Origin: Hathewaya histolytica | GTDB lineage: Bacteria; Bacillota; Clostridia; Clostridiales; Clostridiaceae | Reading direction: 5' to 3' | Assembly: GCF_901482605.1 (NCBI RefSeq) | Contig: NZ_LR590481.1 | Location: 744,001-808,000, forward strand | Length of the DNA: 64,000 bases | Part shown: positions 43,001 through 52,711 of the stretch, in pieces | Layout of the letters: each line of letters opens with the position of its first letter | Position numbering within the stretch: position 1 is the first letter of the stretch | Translations under genes and position numbers: made by a program | The notes under the pieces: generated by a model | The model's input: only the letters and a program-made list of their open reading frames with translations | Told to the model about the DNA's origin: nothing | The model's database searches: none

Positions 43001-44294
43001 TAAATTAAAAATTTTTAAGTTTAAAACTATGAAGCCATATGACAAAACTATATTTACTAAGGAAATGAAAGAAAATCATACAATACTTGTGCCACAATTT
43101 TCTCCAATACACTTTGAGTTATTGGAAGTTGTTTTCAAAAGTTCTGGATACAATCTAAAGGTATTACCAATAGTTAATAAGCATACTATAGATGAAGGTT
43201 TAAAATATGTAAATAATGATGCTTGTTATCCTGCCATTGTAGTAATAGGTCAAATTATAAGTGCACTTAAGTCTGGAGAATATGATTTAAACAATACTTC
43301 TTTAGTAATTTCTCAAACAGGAGGTACTTGTAGAGCATCTAACTATATAGCTCTTATAAGAAAAGCTTTACGGGATTCAGGCTATGGAAAGGTACCAGTT
43401 ATATCTTTAAGCGCTCAAGGCATAGAAAAGAATCCAGGATTTAAAGTAACTTTACCAATGATTAATAAAGCCTTGATGGCTTTAACTTATGGTGATCTAC
43501 TTATGAAAATGACAAATAGAGTAAGACCTTATGAGAAGATGAAAAATTCAACAGACTTACTTCATTTAAAATGGCTAAAAATATGTAAAGACAATATAAT
43601 TAATGGGAGCTTTAAAGAGTTTAAAAATATTACAAATCAAATGGTAAATGAATTTGATAATTTGGAAATTAAAAATATAATCAAGCCAAAAGTAGCAGTA
43701 GTTGGGGAGATTTTTTTTAAGTATCATAGCTTAGCAAATAATAATATTATAGAAATACTGGAGAGTGAAGGTGCAGAGGTAATAATACCTGATTTAATGT
43801 ATTTTCTATTATATTGTGCTTATAATCAGAAGTTTAAATATCATAGGCTAGGTGGAGAGTTAAAAAATTTCTTAGGTGGTAAGATAGTTATAAGATATAT
43901 AGAGTTTTATATAAGTGAAATGAAGAAAGCACTTAGTAATAGTAAAAGATTTATACCACCGGAAACAATTGAAACATTGGCAAAAAGAACAGATGATATC
44001 TTATCTCTTGGCAACCAAGCTGGAGAAGGATGGTTATTAACAGCAGAAATAATTAAATTATTAGAAAATGGAATAAGTAATATGATATGTATACAACCAT
44101 TTGCCTGTTTACCAAATCATGTAATAGGAAAAGGTATGATAAGAGAGATTAAGAGAAGATACCCCTATCTAAATATTACTCCAATAGATTATGATCCTGG
44201 TGCTAGTGAAGTAAATCAATTAAATAGAATGAAACTTATGCTTTCAACTGCAACTAAAAATTTAGAAAAAAGTAAAATAGACATAAAAAATTAA
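40047..44294 (+). CDS. Large acyl-CoA dehydratase activase-related fusion protein
   Basis: The 1415-residue protein has two BadF/BcrA-type ATPase domains: residues about 5-255 ([32 protein letters not shown]) and about 323-585 ([33 protein letters not shown]). A Cys cluster follows ([12 protein letters not shown] near 612-645), then a DUF2229 domain (about 670-900, [15 protein letters not shown]) and a C-terminal HgdB-like dehydratase-related domain. Such single-chain proteins are widespread in anaerobes; by analogy the ATPase parts hold a [4Fe-4S] cluster between subunits and inject electrons at low potential. Its real substrate is unknown. It is a lone gene, without a separate dehydratase or acyl-CoA genes beside it. 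Confidence 0.9.
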   Translation: MKELLHLGIDVGSTTIKLVLLDTKDNIIYSKYVRHYSNIKETTASLIKEAFNKYKDYNITAMMTGSSGLSLSKFLGLSFIQEVIACTKAIEVFIDNADVAIELGGEDAKITYFEGSLEQRMNGACAGGTGAFIDQMATLLETDAQGLNELAKDHKIIYPIAARCGVFAKTDIQSLINEGATKEDIAASIFQAVVNQTISGLACGKPIKGNVAFLGGPLYFLSELRKRFIETLKLKEEEILFPQNSQLFVAIGTAIESKKEKVITFEQLLKSVESLDNNNVSTSHTLEPLFNNEEELQNFRKRHYSCKAKRRDITTYEGEAFLGIDAGSTTTKAILIDNEGAILHSFYDGNKGSPLESTINILKDIYSKIHEKIKIVKSTVTGYGEALIKSALNIDIGEVETIAHYRAAKHFLKDVDFILDIGGQDMKCIRIRDGVINSIQLNEACSSGCGSFLDMFAQSLNMSIEEFSKQGLLSKSPVDLGSRCTVFMNSKVKQVQKEGADIGAISSGLSYSVIKNALYKVIKIKKPEDLGEKIIVQGGTFYNEAVLRAFEKVTGKEVIRPDIAGLMGAFGAALIAKDNYNKNEISNILERDNLEKFKVTNEFENCGLCSNNCLLTVSKFSDGRKFISGNRCERCTGVAKSRKKAANLFDYKYKRIFGYKPLSIEEATRGEVGIPRVLNMYENYPFWYTFFTELRFRVVLSPNSTKKIYNEGIDTIPSESLCYPAKIAHGHIQSLIKKGLKFIFYPCIPYEKLEDETADNHYNCAIVISYPEVIKNNVGFLRSGDIIYKNPFLNFNDKKSMKKNLYNELKEFHISQREINIAIDKAYEEIAKVKENIKNKALEILKDLDETNEKGIVLSGRPYHLDLEINHGIADMISQEGLAVFTEDSVSDLVKIPRPLRVLDQWTYHSRAYRAAQFVGTRENLELIQLNSFGCGLDAVATDQVQEILESFGKIYTLLKIDEVNNLGAARIRIRSLKAAMDNRNKLKIFKFKTMKPYDKTIFTKEMKENHTILVPQFSPIHFELLEVVFKSSGYNLKVLPIVNKHTIDEGLKYVNNDACYPAIVVIGQIISALKSGEYDLNNTSLVISQTGGTCRASNYIALIRKALRDSGYGKVPVISLSAQGIEKNPGFKVTLPMINKALMALTYGDLLMKMTNRVRPYEKMKNSTDLLHLKWLKICKDNIINGSFKEFKNITNQMVNEFDNLEIKNIIKPKVAVVGEIFFKYHSLANNNIIEILESEGAEVIIPDLMYFLLYCAYNQKFKYHRLGGELKNFLGGKIVIRYIEFYISEMKKALSNSKRFIPPETIETLAKRTDDILSLGNQAGEGWLLTAEIIKLLENGISNMICIQPFACLPNHVIGKGMIREIKRRYPYLNITPIDYDPGASEVNQLNRMKLMLSTATKNLEKSKIDIKN

Positions 44295-44366
44295 TATGTT
44301 ATTAAGTAAATTAATTTTAATGCATAGTAATTCCAACATATTATAATATATAAACTTGTTAAACTA

Positions 44367-44422
44367 AGACTAAATTAGAAAACCTTTTAAACACAAGGGG
44401 TCAACTGATTTAGTCTATTTTT
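44367..44422 (+). terminator. Probable terminator
   Basis: Arms AGACTAAAT / ATTTAGTCT with a long internal loop followed by ATTTTTATG, after the large fusion gene. Confidence 0.65.
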
Positions 44423-44467
44423 ATGTGCAAATTTTAAGTGTTGTATAAATAAATATAATCTTCTGCT

Positions 44468-44581
44468 GGGAGTGGATTAACTAATACATTTTCTCTTGTA
44501 GTTTCTTTAGGTGTTTTAATATGTATGATATTATATAGTATATGGATAAAGAATAAAAAGATGGATTTAGAAAGAAAATAA
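44468..44581 (+). pseudogene. Possible remnant of a small membrane protein
   Basis: A stop-free frame reads GSGLTNTFSLVVSLGVLI then CMILYSIWIKNKKMDLERK: one hydrophobic helix and a basic tail. It has no start codon or ribosome binding site, so it is either a fragment or chance. Nothing else is seen between 44423 and 44741. Confidence 0.3.
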
Positions 44582-44741
44582 TTATTTAAAAGTTTCTATT
44601 TCCGTATTTTATATATCTATAATATTTTACTTTCTATTAAAATTATGTGATAATATAAAAATGAAAATATTTTATTATAAATATTTTAACGTAGTAATAT
44701 TAAGGTTCATCAATTATAGTTTTAGATAGTGAGGCGTAAAA

Positions 44742-46250
44742 ATGAAAATAGGATTCGATCATAAAAAGTATTTAGAAGAGCAATCAAAATACATTTTAGA
44801 AAGGGTTAATAATTACGACAAATTGTATTTAGAATTTGGTGGAAAACTTTTGTTTGATTTGCATGCAAAGAGGGTTTTACCTGGATTTGATGAAAATGCA
44901 AAAATAAAGCTTCTACACAAACTAAAAGAAAAAGTAGAAATAGTTATTTGCGTATATGCAGGAGACATTGAAAGAAACAAAATACGAGGTGATTTTGGTA
45001 TCACCTATGATATGGATGTTTTAAGATTAATCGATGACTTAAGAGCTTATGAGCTTGATGTAAACAGTGTTGTAATTACTAGATATGATAACCAACCAGC
45101 AACAACTGTTTTTATAAATAAACTTGAGCGTAGGGGTATAAAAGTATATAGACATAGTGCTACTAAAGGATACCCTACAGATGTAGATACCATTGTAAGC
45201 GATGAAGGTTATGGTAAAAATCCATATATAGAAACAACAAAACCCATTGTTGTTGTAACAGCACCAGGTCCAGGAAGTGGAAAGCTTGCAACTTGTCTTA
45301 GCCAACTTTATCATGAACATAAAAGAGGAAGAGTTGCAGGATACTCAAAATTTGAAACTTTTCCTGTATGGAATGTCCCACTAAAACACCCTTTAAACAT
45401 AGCTTATGAGGCTGCAACAGCAGATCTTAAGGATGTTAACATGATAGACTCATTTCACGTAGATGCGTATAATAAAATATCTGTAAACTATAATCGTGAT
45501 ATAGAAATGTTCCCTGTACTTAAGAGAATCATAGAAAAGATAACTGGAGAAGAATCTATATACAAATCTCCGACAGATATGGGAGTTAATAGAGTAGGCT
45601 TCGGTATAACTGATGATGAGGTTGTAAAAGAGGCTTCTAAACAAGAAGTAATAAGAAGATATTTCAAAACAAGTTGTGAATATAAAAAAGGTTATGTTGA
45701 TAAAGAAACATTTAATAGAATAAAACTTATTATGGAAGAACTAAATTTAAGTGAAGAAGATAGAAAAGTTGTTGCGCCTGCAAGAGAGCGTTCAGCAAAA
45801 TTAAAGCAAATATCTAATAAAAATGAACCGTGTCCAACTGTGGCTATAGAACTAGAAGATGGTACTATAATTACTGGAAAAAGTTCAGCTGTAATGGAGT
45901 CAACATCAGCTTTAATTTTAAATACTGTAAAACATTTAGCTAATATATCTGATGAAATTCATCTTATTTCACCATTGATACTTGAACCTATTATAAACTT
46001 AAAAGCTAAAACTTTAGGTGGCAAGAATACAGCTTTAGATTGTGAAGATGTATTGATTGCATTAAGTATATGTGCAGCTACAAACCCAATGGCACAAGTT
46101 GCTATGGAAAAACTACCAATGCTTAAAGGCTGTCAAGCGCACTCAACTACAATTTTGGGTAGAAGTGATGAACAGACTTTCAGAAAACTTGGCATAGATA
46201 TAACATGTGATCCTGAATATCCAACAGAAAGTCTTTATTATAATAACTAG
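44742..46250 (+). CDS. UPF0371 (DUF1846) family protein
   Basis: The 502-residue protein matches the conserved DUF1846 family in length and motifs: [15 protein letters not shown] at the start, [10 protein letters not shown] near residue 34, [20 protein letters not shown] near 170 (a P-loop-like GPGSGK) and [11 protein letters not shown] near 285. The family's function is not established, though the glycine-rich loop suggests nucleotide or phosphate binding. It is cytoplasmic and stands alone, with a terminator after it and GTGAGG before its ATG. Confidence 0.93.
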   Translation: MKIGFDHKKYLEEQSKYILERVNNYDKLYLEFGGKLLFDLHAKRVLPGFDENAKIKLLHKLKEKVEIVICVYAGDIERNKIRGDFGITYDMDVLRLIDDLRAYELDVNSVVITRYDNQPATTVFINKLERRGIKVYRHSATKGYPTDVDTIVSDEGYGKNPYIETTKPIVVVTAPGPGSGKLATCLSQLYHEHKRGRVAGYSKFETFPVWNVPLKHPLNIAYEAATADLKDVNMIDSFHVDAYNKISVNYNRDIEMFPVLKRIIEKITGEESIYKSPTDMGVNRVGFGITDDEVVKEASKQEVIRRYFKTSCEYKKGYVDKETFNRIKLIMEELNLSEEDRKVVAPARERSAKLKQISNKNEPCPTVAIELEDGTIITGKSSAVMESTSALILNTVKHLANISDEIHLISPLILEPIINLKAKTLGGKNTALDCEDVLIALSICAATNPMAQVAMEKLPMLKGCQAHSTTILGRSDEQTFRKLGIDITCDPEYPTESLYYNN

Positions 46251-46341
46251 AAACTTTATGTTAATAGAAATACATGTGATATACTAAGGTTTTTCAAATC
46301 TTTAAAAAAGTATATGAAATATTAAGAATATAGGAATATAT

Positions 46342-46386
46342 ACACCTTCAATATTTATTAAATGGATATTGAAGGTGTTTTTATTT
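46342..46386 (+). terminator. Rho-independent terminator
   Basis: Stem ACACCTTCAATAT / ATATTGAAGGTGT followed by TTTTATTTT. Confidence 0.92.
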
Positions 46387-46501
46387 TATATCATGAAATC
46401 ATTGTATAATATTCTACTATTTAATTATAGGTAGTTAAATCTATATAAAAAAATTCAATAGTATAAATTAAATAAATTATCAAAATTATGAAAAAAGGGT
46501 A

Positions 46502-46529
46502 TTGTGAAATTATTAAAATTTGGTATAAT
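46502..46529 (+). promoter_or_regulatory. Promoter of MFS gene
   Basis: TTGTGA (46502-46507), 16-nt spacer, TATAAT (46524-46529), 50 nt before the MFS start codon. Confidence 0.7.
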
Positions 46530-46578
46530 TGCAATTGGGTTGTTAAAAATAAGAAAAAATTAAAAGGGGGAGTAATAA

Positions 46579-47892
46579 ATGTCAGCAATAAGAGAATGTA
46601 TTGATGACGTAAAAACGGCACCCAGGAATGTAAAACTCATGGTGCTTGCTTTTATACTAGTAGCATTACAATATCAACCATATTGGACTGCATACATGAT
46701 AGTAATTGAAAATAATTTTGGAACAGTCCAACTAGGAAACCTTAACTCTTTCAACAGTATTATGCTTGCCTTATTTGCAATACCTGTAGGATTAATTGCT
46801 AATAAAGTTGGATTTAAGAGAATGCTAATATATGGATTCTTAATGAATACTATAGGAATGGCACTAGTAGTAATTACTAAGAACATATATGTAGCTTACA
46901 TATGTGTAGCTCTTCAAGGGCCAGGATCAGCAGCTTGGGATTTCTTGCCAGTTATATTTATTAATGATAATACCACTGCAAAACAAAGAACTTCTGTATA
47001 TTCATTAATGTTTGCATTTAATAATTTAGTACCAGCTATTGTAGCCCTAGGATCCGGAAGTATAACTGTGTACATAACAAAATTATTTGGTGTTAGTGAA
47101 GTATCAGGATATGCATACTTCTTCGTTGGAGCTATGATAGCTTCCTGTATATCATTAGTGCCTATACTTCTTATGAAAAACGTTACACTTAGATTACCTG
47201 AGAAGAAAGAAAAAAGATCTTTCATTAAGGACTTTAAGGAAGTTGCAAATAAAGACGTAATTTGTTACTTATGCCATATTGGACTTATAGGATTAGGTTT
47301 AGGATTATTTACTCCATATTTTTCAAACTTCTTTAAAAGTTCATTAAAACTTAGTCCAGTTACTATAGGAAGTATTACATCACTTAACTACTTTGCTATG
47401 TTTATTGGTATGGCTCTATGTCCAATTATTGAAAAAAAGTTTGGAAGAATTGGTGGTATAGTATATCCATGTTTAGCATCTGTACCATTTATGATATTAA
47501 TGGCTACATGTGACTCTTTTGGTGGGGCTATGATGCCAATACTAGTTGTATCATATTTCTTTAGATGTGGACTTGTAAACTCTAATAGACCACTTACTGA
47601 TTCTCAAATTTATGAACTTGTTCCAAAAGAAAAGAAAGCCACTGTTGGTGGTATTCAATCTACTTTTAGGTCAGGATTAATAGCTGTATCAGGAGTAATT
47701 GCAGGAAGGGTAATGTCTATAAAGGCGTTTACTGTTGCTGGAATAAATTTAGATGGATACAGAATAGGTTATTTTATAGCTGCAATACTTTACACACTTG
47801 CATGTGTAATATTATTTAAAGGATTATATAAAAAATATAACCGTCCTCAAGAGAAAGAGGTTGAAGCTGAAACAGCTAACGCAACGGTATAA
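46579..47892 (+). CDS. Major facilitator superfamily transporter
   Basis: The 437-residue protein has twelve predicted membrane helices, with motif A-like GLIANKVGFKRML (about 74-86) and a central cytoplasmic loop MKNVTLRLPEKKEKRSFIKD near residue 205. It is a secondary transporter of unknown substrate. It is a single gene with its own promoter and terminator; the ATG follows AAAAGGGGGAG. Confidence 0.9.
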   Translation: MSAIRECIDDVKTAPRNVKLMVLAFILVALQYQPYWTAYMIVIENNFGTVQLGNLNSFNSIMLALFAIPVGLIANKVGFKRMLIYGFLMNTIGMALVVITKNIYVAYICVALQGPGSAAWDFLPVIFINDNTTAKQRTSVYSLMFAFNNLVPAIVALGSGSITVYITKLFGVSEVSGYAYFFVGAMIASCISLVPILLMKNVTLRLPEKKEKRSFIKDFKEVANKDVICYLCHIGLIGLGLGLFTPYFSNFFKSSLKLSPVTIGSITSLNYFAMFIGMALCPIIEKKFGRIGGIVYPCLASVPFMILMATCDSFGGAMMPILVVSYFFRCGLVNSNRPLTDSQIYELVPKEKKATVGGIQSTFRSGLIAVSGVIAGRVMSIKAFTVAGINLDGYRIGYFIAAILYTLACVILFKGLYKKYNRPQEKEVEAETANATV

Positions 47893-47926
47893 TTTTATTA
47901 ATTTAATAATATAAATTATTTTATGT

Positions 47927-47980
47927 AAAAAGTGTCTTAAAGAGATATTTAAAATTTCTTTTGACACTTTTTTTATTTTT
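47927..47980 (+). terminator. Rho-independent terminator
   Basis: Arms AAAAGTGTC / GACACTTTT with inner AAAGAGATATTT/AAATTTCTTTT pairing, then TTTTATTTTT. Confidence 0.88.
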
Positions 47981-48174
47981 AGAATATATTACATAAATTC
48001 ATTTATATGTTATTTTCAATTTAACAATATCAAAAGTACAATAAATTCAACAATGAAATAAAAGGAAACCTTCTGAAACTTTACGAATAATTTGGAGGAT
48101 ATTAATATAAAACTTTCATATATGACTTAGAGTAATATTAGGATATAAAGCCTTTATACATATGAAATCTCTAA

Positions 48175-48192
48175 TTGTTAAAGAATTATCAA
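48175..48192 (+). promoter_or_regulatory. Rex-like operator
   Basis: TTGTTAA-AGAA-TTATCAA matches the clostridial Rex (NADH/NAD+ sensor) consensus TTGTTAA-N4-TTAACAA at 13 of 14 defined positions. It lies about 110 bp upstream of the -35 box of the hydrogenase promoter, which is rather far for simple repression. Confidence 0.5.
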
Positions 48193-48283
48193 TGCTTTAG
48201 AGGTATAACGATAGTAAGGTTATTAATTTTATGTAGAATGAAGATTTTTTTATTATGAATGTTTAATAAAAAGTAAATTGAAA

Positions 48284-48312
48284 TTAACAAATATTCTAAA
48301 AAGTGATATAAT
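48284..48312 (+). promoter_or_regulatory. Promoter of hydrogenase operon
   Basis: TTAACA (48284-48289), 17-nt spacer, TATAAT (48307-48312). The -35 box is itself the Rex half-site TTAACAA, so Rex could compete with polymerase here. The remaining gap sequence (47981-48174) shows no gene. Confidence 0.7.
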
Positions 48313-48447
48313 AAAAAAGATTATAAATGGACTACGAGGTATGGATAGAAAAAATCGATTATGGAAAAATTATTTTTAGGGAATTTATATGTGTACTAAT
48401 CTCTTATGTTAATTTTATATTCATGCTGAAGAAAGAGGGGATGAAAG

Positions 48448-48933
48448 TTGTGTACAAGTTGTACAAGCTGTGTTAAATTTAAGGATTTAGAGGAATTTAT
48501 TAAAAAACAAGATAATAAGGAAGCTGCTTTAATTGCTGTTTTGCACAAGGCTCAAGAACTTTATGGCTATTTAAGTGAAGAGGTACAAGATTTTGTTGCA
48601 AGAAAGCTAGAAGTGCCTAAGTCTAAAGTTTATGGGGTTGTAAGTTTCTATTCTTATTTTACTACAGAACCGAAGGGTAAATATGTAATTAGCGTATGTA
48701 CAGGAACTGCATGTTTTGTTAGAGGTGCAAATGATGTTCTTTCTGAGTTTAAAGAAAAGCTTGGTATAAAAGAAGGAGAGACTACAGAGGATGGTCTTTT
48801 TACATTAGATGTATTAAGATGTGTTGGTGCTTGTTCTATAGCCCCAGTTGTACTTGTTAATGATGAGGTTTATGGATATTTTAATAAGTCACAAGTGAAA
48901 ACAGTTTTAGATGAATTTAAGGAGCGAAAATAA
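48448..48933 (+). CDS. hydC: NuoE-like [2Fe-2S] subunit of NADH-dependent hydrogenase
   Basis: The 161-residue thioredoxin-like ferredoxin has the four cluster ligands in SVCTGTACFVRG (C-x4-C) and RCVGACSIAPV (C-x3-C), as in NuoE and the gamma subunit of multimeric [FeFe] hydrogenases. It also has an extra Cys-rich start MCTSCTSC. The start is TTG at 48448, 7 nt after GAGGGG; the ATG at 48441 is out of frame. It is the first of three tightly linked genes. Electrons probably enter from NADH through the next subunit. Confidence 0.9.
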   Translation: MCTSCTSCVKFKDLEEFIKKQDNKEAALIAVLHKAQELYGYLSEEVQDFVARKLEVPKSKVYGVVSFYSYFTTEPKGKYVISVCTGTACFVRGANDVLSEFKEKLGIKEGETTEDGLFTLDVLRCVGACSIAPVVLVNDEVYGYFNKSQVKTVLDEFKERK

Positions 48934-48936
48934 GCT

Positions 48937-50826
48937 ATGAATAGGATTAAAGATTATAATAATTTATTGGAAATAAAAGATGGCTATAAAAATTTAGTTA
49001 ATTTAAGATATAACGATAAAAGTCCTAAAAATACTAAAGAAATTAAGGAAAGACAAATATTAGTTTGCGGTGGGCCTGGATGTAAATCTGCTAAGTCTTA
49101 TGAAATTATGGAAGCATTAAACCTTGAACTTAAAAAAAATGGGATTATTGATACCACTAAAGTAGTAATGACTGGGTGCTTTGGATTTTGTTCTGAAGGT
49201 CCTGTAATAGAAATAGTACCTGATAATGTTTTTTACGTAAAGGTTTCTAAAGATGATGCGAAGGAAATAGTAGAAAAGCATATATTAAATGGAGAAGTGG
49301 TAGAAAGACTATTATACGAGGAACCAGAAACTAAGGAAAGAATAAAAAATAAAAAAGAGATACCTTTTTATAAAAAACAAGTAAAAATTGCTTTAAGAAA
49401 TTGTGGCGTAATAGATCCAGAAGATTTCCAAGAAGTAATTGCATCAGGTGCATATACAGCACTTGGTAAGGTACTTTCTGAAATGAGCCCTGAAGAAGTG
49501 GTAAAAGAAATTACGGAGTCAGGATTAAGAGGAAGAGGAGGCGGAGGATTCCCAACAGGAAGAAAGTGGGCTACTGCGCTTAGAGCTAAGGGCGATATTA
49601 AATATGTTATATGTAATGCTGATGAAGGAGATCCAGGTGCTTTTATGGATAGGGCAATTCTTGAAGGAGATCCACACAGTGTGTTAGAAGCTATGGCTAT
49701 TTGTGGATATGCTACAGGATCTAACCAAGGATATATATACATTAGAGCGGAATATCCTTTAGCTATTAAAAGATTGGAAATAGCTATAAAACATGCTGAA
49801 GAGGCAGGACTTTTAGGCAAAAATATACTAGGTACGGATTTTGATTTTACTATAGAAATAAAATATGGGGCAGGGGCTTTTGTTTGCGGAGAAGCTACAG
49901 CACTTATCCATTCTATAGAGGGGCAAAGAGGAGAACCTACAATGAAACCACCTCGTACCTCAGAAAAAGGATTATGGAAAAAACCTACTTGTGTAAATAA
50001 TGTTGAAACATTCGCTAATATTGCTCCTATTATAAATAAAGGGGCCAATTGGTATAGTTCTATAGGATCAGAAAAGTCTAAAGGAACTAAGGTATTTGCC
50101 TTAGCTGGAAAAATAAATAATGTAGGTCTTGTAGAAGTACCTATGGGTATACCACTAAAAGATATAGTATATGAAATAGGTGGAGGAATAATAAATAAAA
50201 AAGGCCTAAAAGCAGTTCAAACTGGGGGACCTTCTGGAGGATGTATTCCAGAGTCATTAATAGATATTCCTATTGAATATGATACTTTAACCGAAATTGG
50301 TTCCATGATGGGTTCTGGAGGAATGATTGTATTAGATGAAGAAAGTTGTATGGTTGATGTTGCAAAATTTTATCTAGAATTTACCGTAGATGAGTCTTGT
50401 GGTAAATGTACACCTTGTAGAATAGGGAATAAAAGACTTCTAGAACTTTTAAATAAGATTACAGAGGGTAAGGCATCTTCACAGGATTTAGAGAACATGG
50501 AAGAGCTTTGTGGAATTATAAGAGATACATCTCTTTGTGGTTTAGGGGTATCAGCTCCAAATCCAGTACTAAGCACATTACAGTATTTTAAAGATGAGTA
50601 TGAGGCACATGTTAATGATAAGACATGTCCAGCAGGAGTTTGCAAGAGTCTTTTAACTTATGAGATTACTGATAAATGTATAGGTTGTACAAAATGTGCG
50701 AAAGGTTGTCCTGTTAATTGTATAGATGGAAAAATAAAAGAAAAGCATATTATTAATACGGATAAATGTATAAAGTGTGGAGCTTGTTATAGTGCTTGTC
50801 CAGTCAAGGCTATAACAATGAAATAG
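48937..50826 (+). CDS. hydB: NuoF-like flavin subunit of NADH-dependent hydrogenase
   Basis: The 629-residue subunit has an N-terminal thioredoxin-like [2Fe-2S] domain (about 25-120; GGPGCKSA, MTGCFGFCSEGP), a NuoF core with NADH-binding GLRGRGGGGFPTGRKW and FMN-binding NADEGDPGAFMDR (about 187-235), a [4Fe-4S] motif ESCGKCTPCRIGN (about 484-496) and a C-terminal two-[4Fe-4S] ferredoxin (CIGCTKCAKGCP, CIKCGACYSACP). This architecture matches HydB of electron-bifurcating hydrogenases. It begins 3 nt after the preceding stop. Confidence 0.94.
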   Translation: MNRIKDYNNLLEIKDGYKNLVNLRYNDKSPKNTKEIKERQILVCGGPGCKSAKSYEIMEALNLELKKNGIIDTTKVVMTGCFGFCSEGPVIEIVPDNVFYVKVSKDDAKEIVEKHILNGEVVERLLYEEPETKERIKNKKEIPFYKKQVKIALRNCGVIDPEDFQEVIASGAYTALGKVLSEMSPEEVVKEITESGLRGRGGGGFPTGRKWATALRAKGDIKYVICNADEGDPGAFMDRAILEGDPHSVLEAMAICGYATGSNQGYIYIRAEYPLAIKRLEIAIKHAEEAGLLGKNILGTDFDFTIEIKYGAGAFVCGEATALIHSIEGQRGEPTMKPPRTSEKGLWKKPTCVNNVETFANIAPIINKGANWYSSIGSEKSKGTKVFALAGKINNVGLVEVPMGIPLKDIVYEIGGGIINKKGLKAVQTGGPSGGCIPESLIDIPIEYDTLTEIGSMMGSGGMIVLDEESCMVDVAKFYLEFTVDESCGKCTPCRIGNKRLLELLNKITEGKASSQDLENMEELCGIIRDTSLCGLGVSAPNPVLSTLQYFKDEYEAHVNDKTCPAGVCKSLLTYEITDKCIGCTKCAKGCPVNCIDGKIKEKHIINTDKCIKCGACYSACPVKAITMK

Positions 50827-50844
50827 CAGAGGGGGAAGAATAGG

Positions 50845-52578
50845 ATGACTACAGTTAATTTAATTATAAATGGTGAAAATGTAGAGGTAGAAAAGGGAAC
50901 CTCTGTATTAGATGCGGCTAAGAAAATAAATATTAATATACCTACACTTTGTCATATGTATATGGATAAGGGTAATGTTAGAAATTGCAAGGGTACTTGT
51001 AGGGTTTGTGTTGTTGAAGAAGAGGGAAGAGGAAAATTAATTCCTTCTTGCTCAGTAGAAGCTTATGAAGGTATGGTTATTAAAACTCATTCACCAAGGG
51101 CTATTAAGGCTAGAAAGACAATAGTGGAATTATTGTTATCAGATCATCCAAAAGACTGTCTTAAATGTGATAGAAATGGAAACTGTGAGCTTCAAAAAAT
51201 AGCATCAGATTTAGGTATTAGAAAAGAAAGGTTTGATGGTGAATTATCAGAGTATTCTATAGATGATAGTTCTGATGTTATTATAAGGGATATGGATAAA
51301 TGTATATTATGTAGAAGATGTATTACCATGTGTAGTGAAGTTCAAAATATTAATGTTTTGACACCAGTAGATAGAGGATTTAGCTCAGTTGCATCTACAT
51401 TTTTTAAGAAGCCTTTAAAAGAAACGGATTGTACTTATTGCGGACAATGTGTTGCAGTATGTCCTACAGGTGCATTAAGTGAAAAGAAAGATTATGATAA
51501 GATATGGAAGTTCTTAGATGATAAGAGCAAATATGTTGTAGTTCAAGTTGCTCCTGCTGTAAGGGTAGCATTAGGGGAAGAATTTGGATTTGAACATGGA
51601 AGTGCTGTAACTAAAAAGATGGTTGCAGCGCTTAAGAAGTTAGGTTTCAATGCAGTTTTTGATACTAATTTTGGGGCAGATATGACTATCACAGAGGAAG
51701 CAAGCGAGTTTATAGAAAGATTTTCAAATAATGAAAATATGCCTCTTTTAACTAGCTGTTGTCCTGCATGGGTTAATTTTGTAGAAAAAGAATATCCAGA
51801 AAATATTAGATTCTTATCTAGTTGTAAATCCCCACAACAAATATTTGGGGCTATAGCAAAAACATATTTACCTAAAAAATTAGGATTTAAACCTGAAGAT
51901 ATAGTAGTAGTTTCTATTATGCCTTGTACTGCTAAAAAGTATGAAGCTAAAAGAGAAGAAATGGGAAGGAATGGAGTCCAAGATGTGGATTTAGTAATTA
52001 CTACAAGAGAATTTGCATCTATGCTTAAGGAAGCTGGTATAAATCTTAATGATATGAAAGATGAAGAGTTTGATAATCCATTAGGAGAATCTACTGGTGC
52101 TGGTTCTATATTTGGAACTACTGGCGGTGTTATGGAAGCAGCTCTTAGAACTTCATATGAATGGGTAACAGGAAAGACTTTAGAGAAATTAGACTTTAAT
52201 GAGGTTAGAGGACTTGAAGGCGTAAAAGAAACTAGTGTGAATTTAGATGGAAAAGAAGTTAAAATTGCAGTAGTTAGCTCTCTTGGAAATGCTAGAAAAA
52301 TAATGGAAGATATAAAACATGGAAGATCAACATATGATTTTGTTGAAGTTATGGCTTGCCCTAGTGGATGCATCAACGGTGCAGGACAACCCTTTAGTAA
52401 ATGTAGTACTGAAATAATAAAAAATAGGATGGAATCTATTTATTCTATAGATTCTGGTAAAGAAATTAGAAAAGCTCATGAAAATCCAACAGTAATAAAG
52501 ATATATGAAGAATTCTTAGAAAAACCTAATAGTCATATGGCTCATGAACTACTTCATACAAGTTATAAGCAAAGGTAA
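50845..52578 (+). CDS. hydA: [FeFe] hydrogenase catalytic subunit
   Basis: The 577-residue enzyme makes H2 from protons and electrons. Domains: plant-type [2Fe-2S] (about 1-80, CKGTCRVC), His-ligated [4Fe-4S] (HPKDCLKCDRNGNCEL near 95), two-[4Fe-4S] ferredoxin (CILCRRCITMC, CTYCGQCVAVCP) and the H-cluster domain with L1 TSCCPAW, L2 MPCTAKKYE and L3 MACPSGCINGAGQP. All four H-cluster cysteines are present. With the two preceding genes it forms a trimeric NADH-linked, possibly ferredoxin-bifurcating complex. The maturases HydE, HydF and HydG are not in this window. Confidence 0.96.
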   Translation: MTTVNLIINGENVEVEKGTSVLDAAKKININIPTLCHMYMDKGNVRNCKGTCRVCVVEEEGRGKLIPSCSVEAYEGMVIKTHSPRAIKARKTIVELLLSDHPKDCLKCDRNGNCELQKIASDLGIRKERFDGELSEYSIDDSSDVIIRDMDKCILCRRCITMCSEVQNINVLTPVDRGFSSVASTFFKKPLKETDCTYCGQCVAVCPTGALSEKKDYDKIWKFLDDKSKYVVVQVAPAVRVALGEEFGFEHGSAVTKKMVAALKKLGFNAVFDTNFGADMTITEEASEFIERFSNNENMPLLTSCCPAWVNFVEKEYPENIRFLSSCKSPQQIFGAIAKTYLPKKLGFKPEDIVVVSIMPCTAKKYEAKREEMGRNGVQDVDLVITTREFASMLKEAGINLNDMKDEEFDNPLGESTGAGSIFGTTGGVMEAALRTSYEWVTGKTLEKLDFNEVRGLEGVKETSVNLDGKEVKIAVVSSLGNARKIMEDIKHGRSTYDFVEVMACPSGCINGAGQPFSKCSTEIIKNRMESIYSIDSGKEIRKAHENPTVIKIYEEFLEKPNSHMAHELLHTSYKQR

Positions 52579-52653
52579 ATAAGTAATACCTAATCAAAAT
52601 AGCATATAAAATAGTAGTACTATTGTTACTTAGTGAAATTTAATGATAAAATG

Positions 52654-52694
52654 ATAAGGGATATGTCAAAATTAACTTTGAGATATCCCTTATG
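52654..52694. terminator. Bidirectional terminator
   Basis: 17-nt arms at 52654-52670 and 52677-52693 (ATAAGGGATAT / ATATCCCTTAT outer part, one mismatch inside) separate converging hydA and the DUF1002 gene. Confidence 0.85.
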
Positions 52695-52711
52695 TATTTA
52701 TTTTTTTCATT

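Noticed and set aside
44468-44581. A new small membrane protein gene
   Set aside because: No start codon or ribosome site is in frame; kept only as a low-confidence remnant.
49368-50048. 226-codon minus-strand frame inside hydB
   Set aside because: It is an antisense shadow of a strongly conserved gene and has no family resemblance or ribosome binding site.
51543-52376. 277-codon minus-strand frame inside hydA
   Set aside because: It is opposite the H-cluster domain, whose codon pattern produces the open frame; no independent support.
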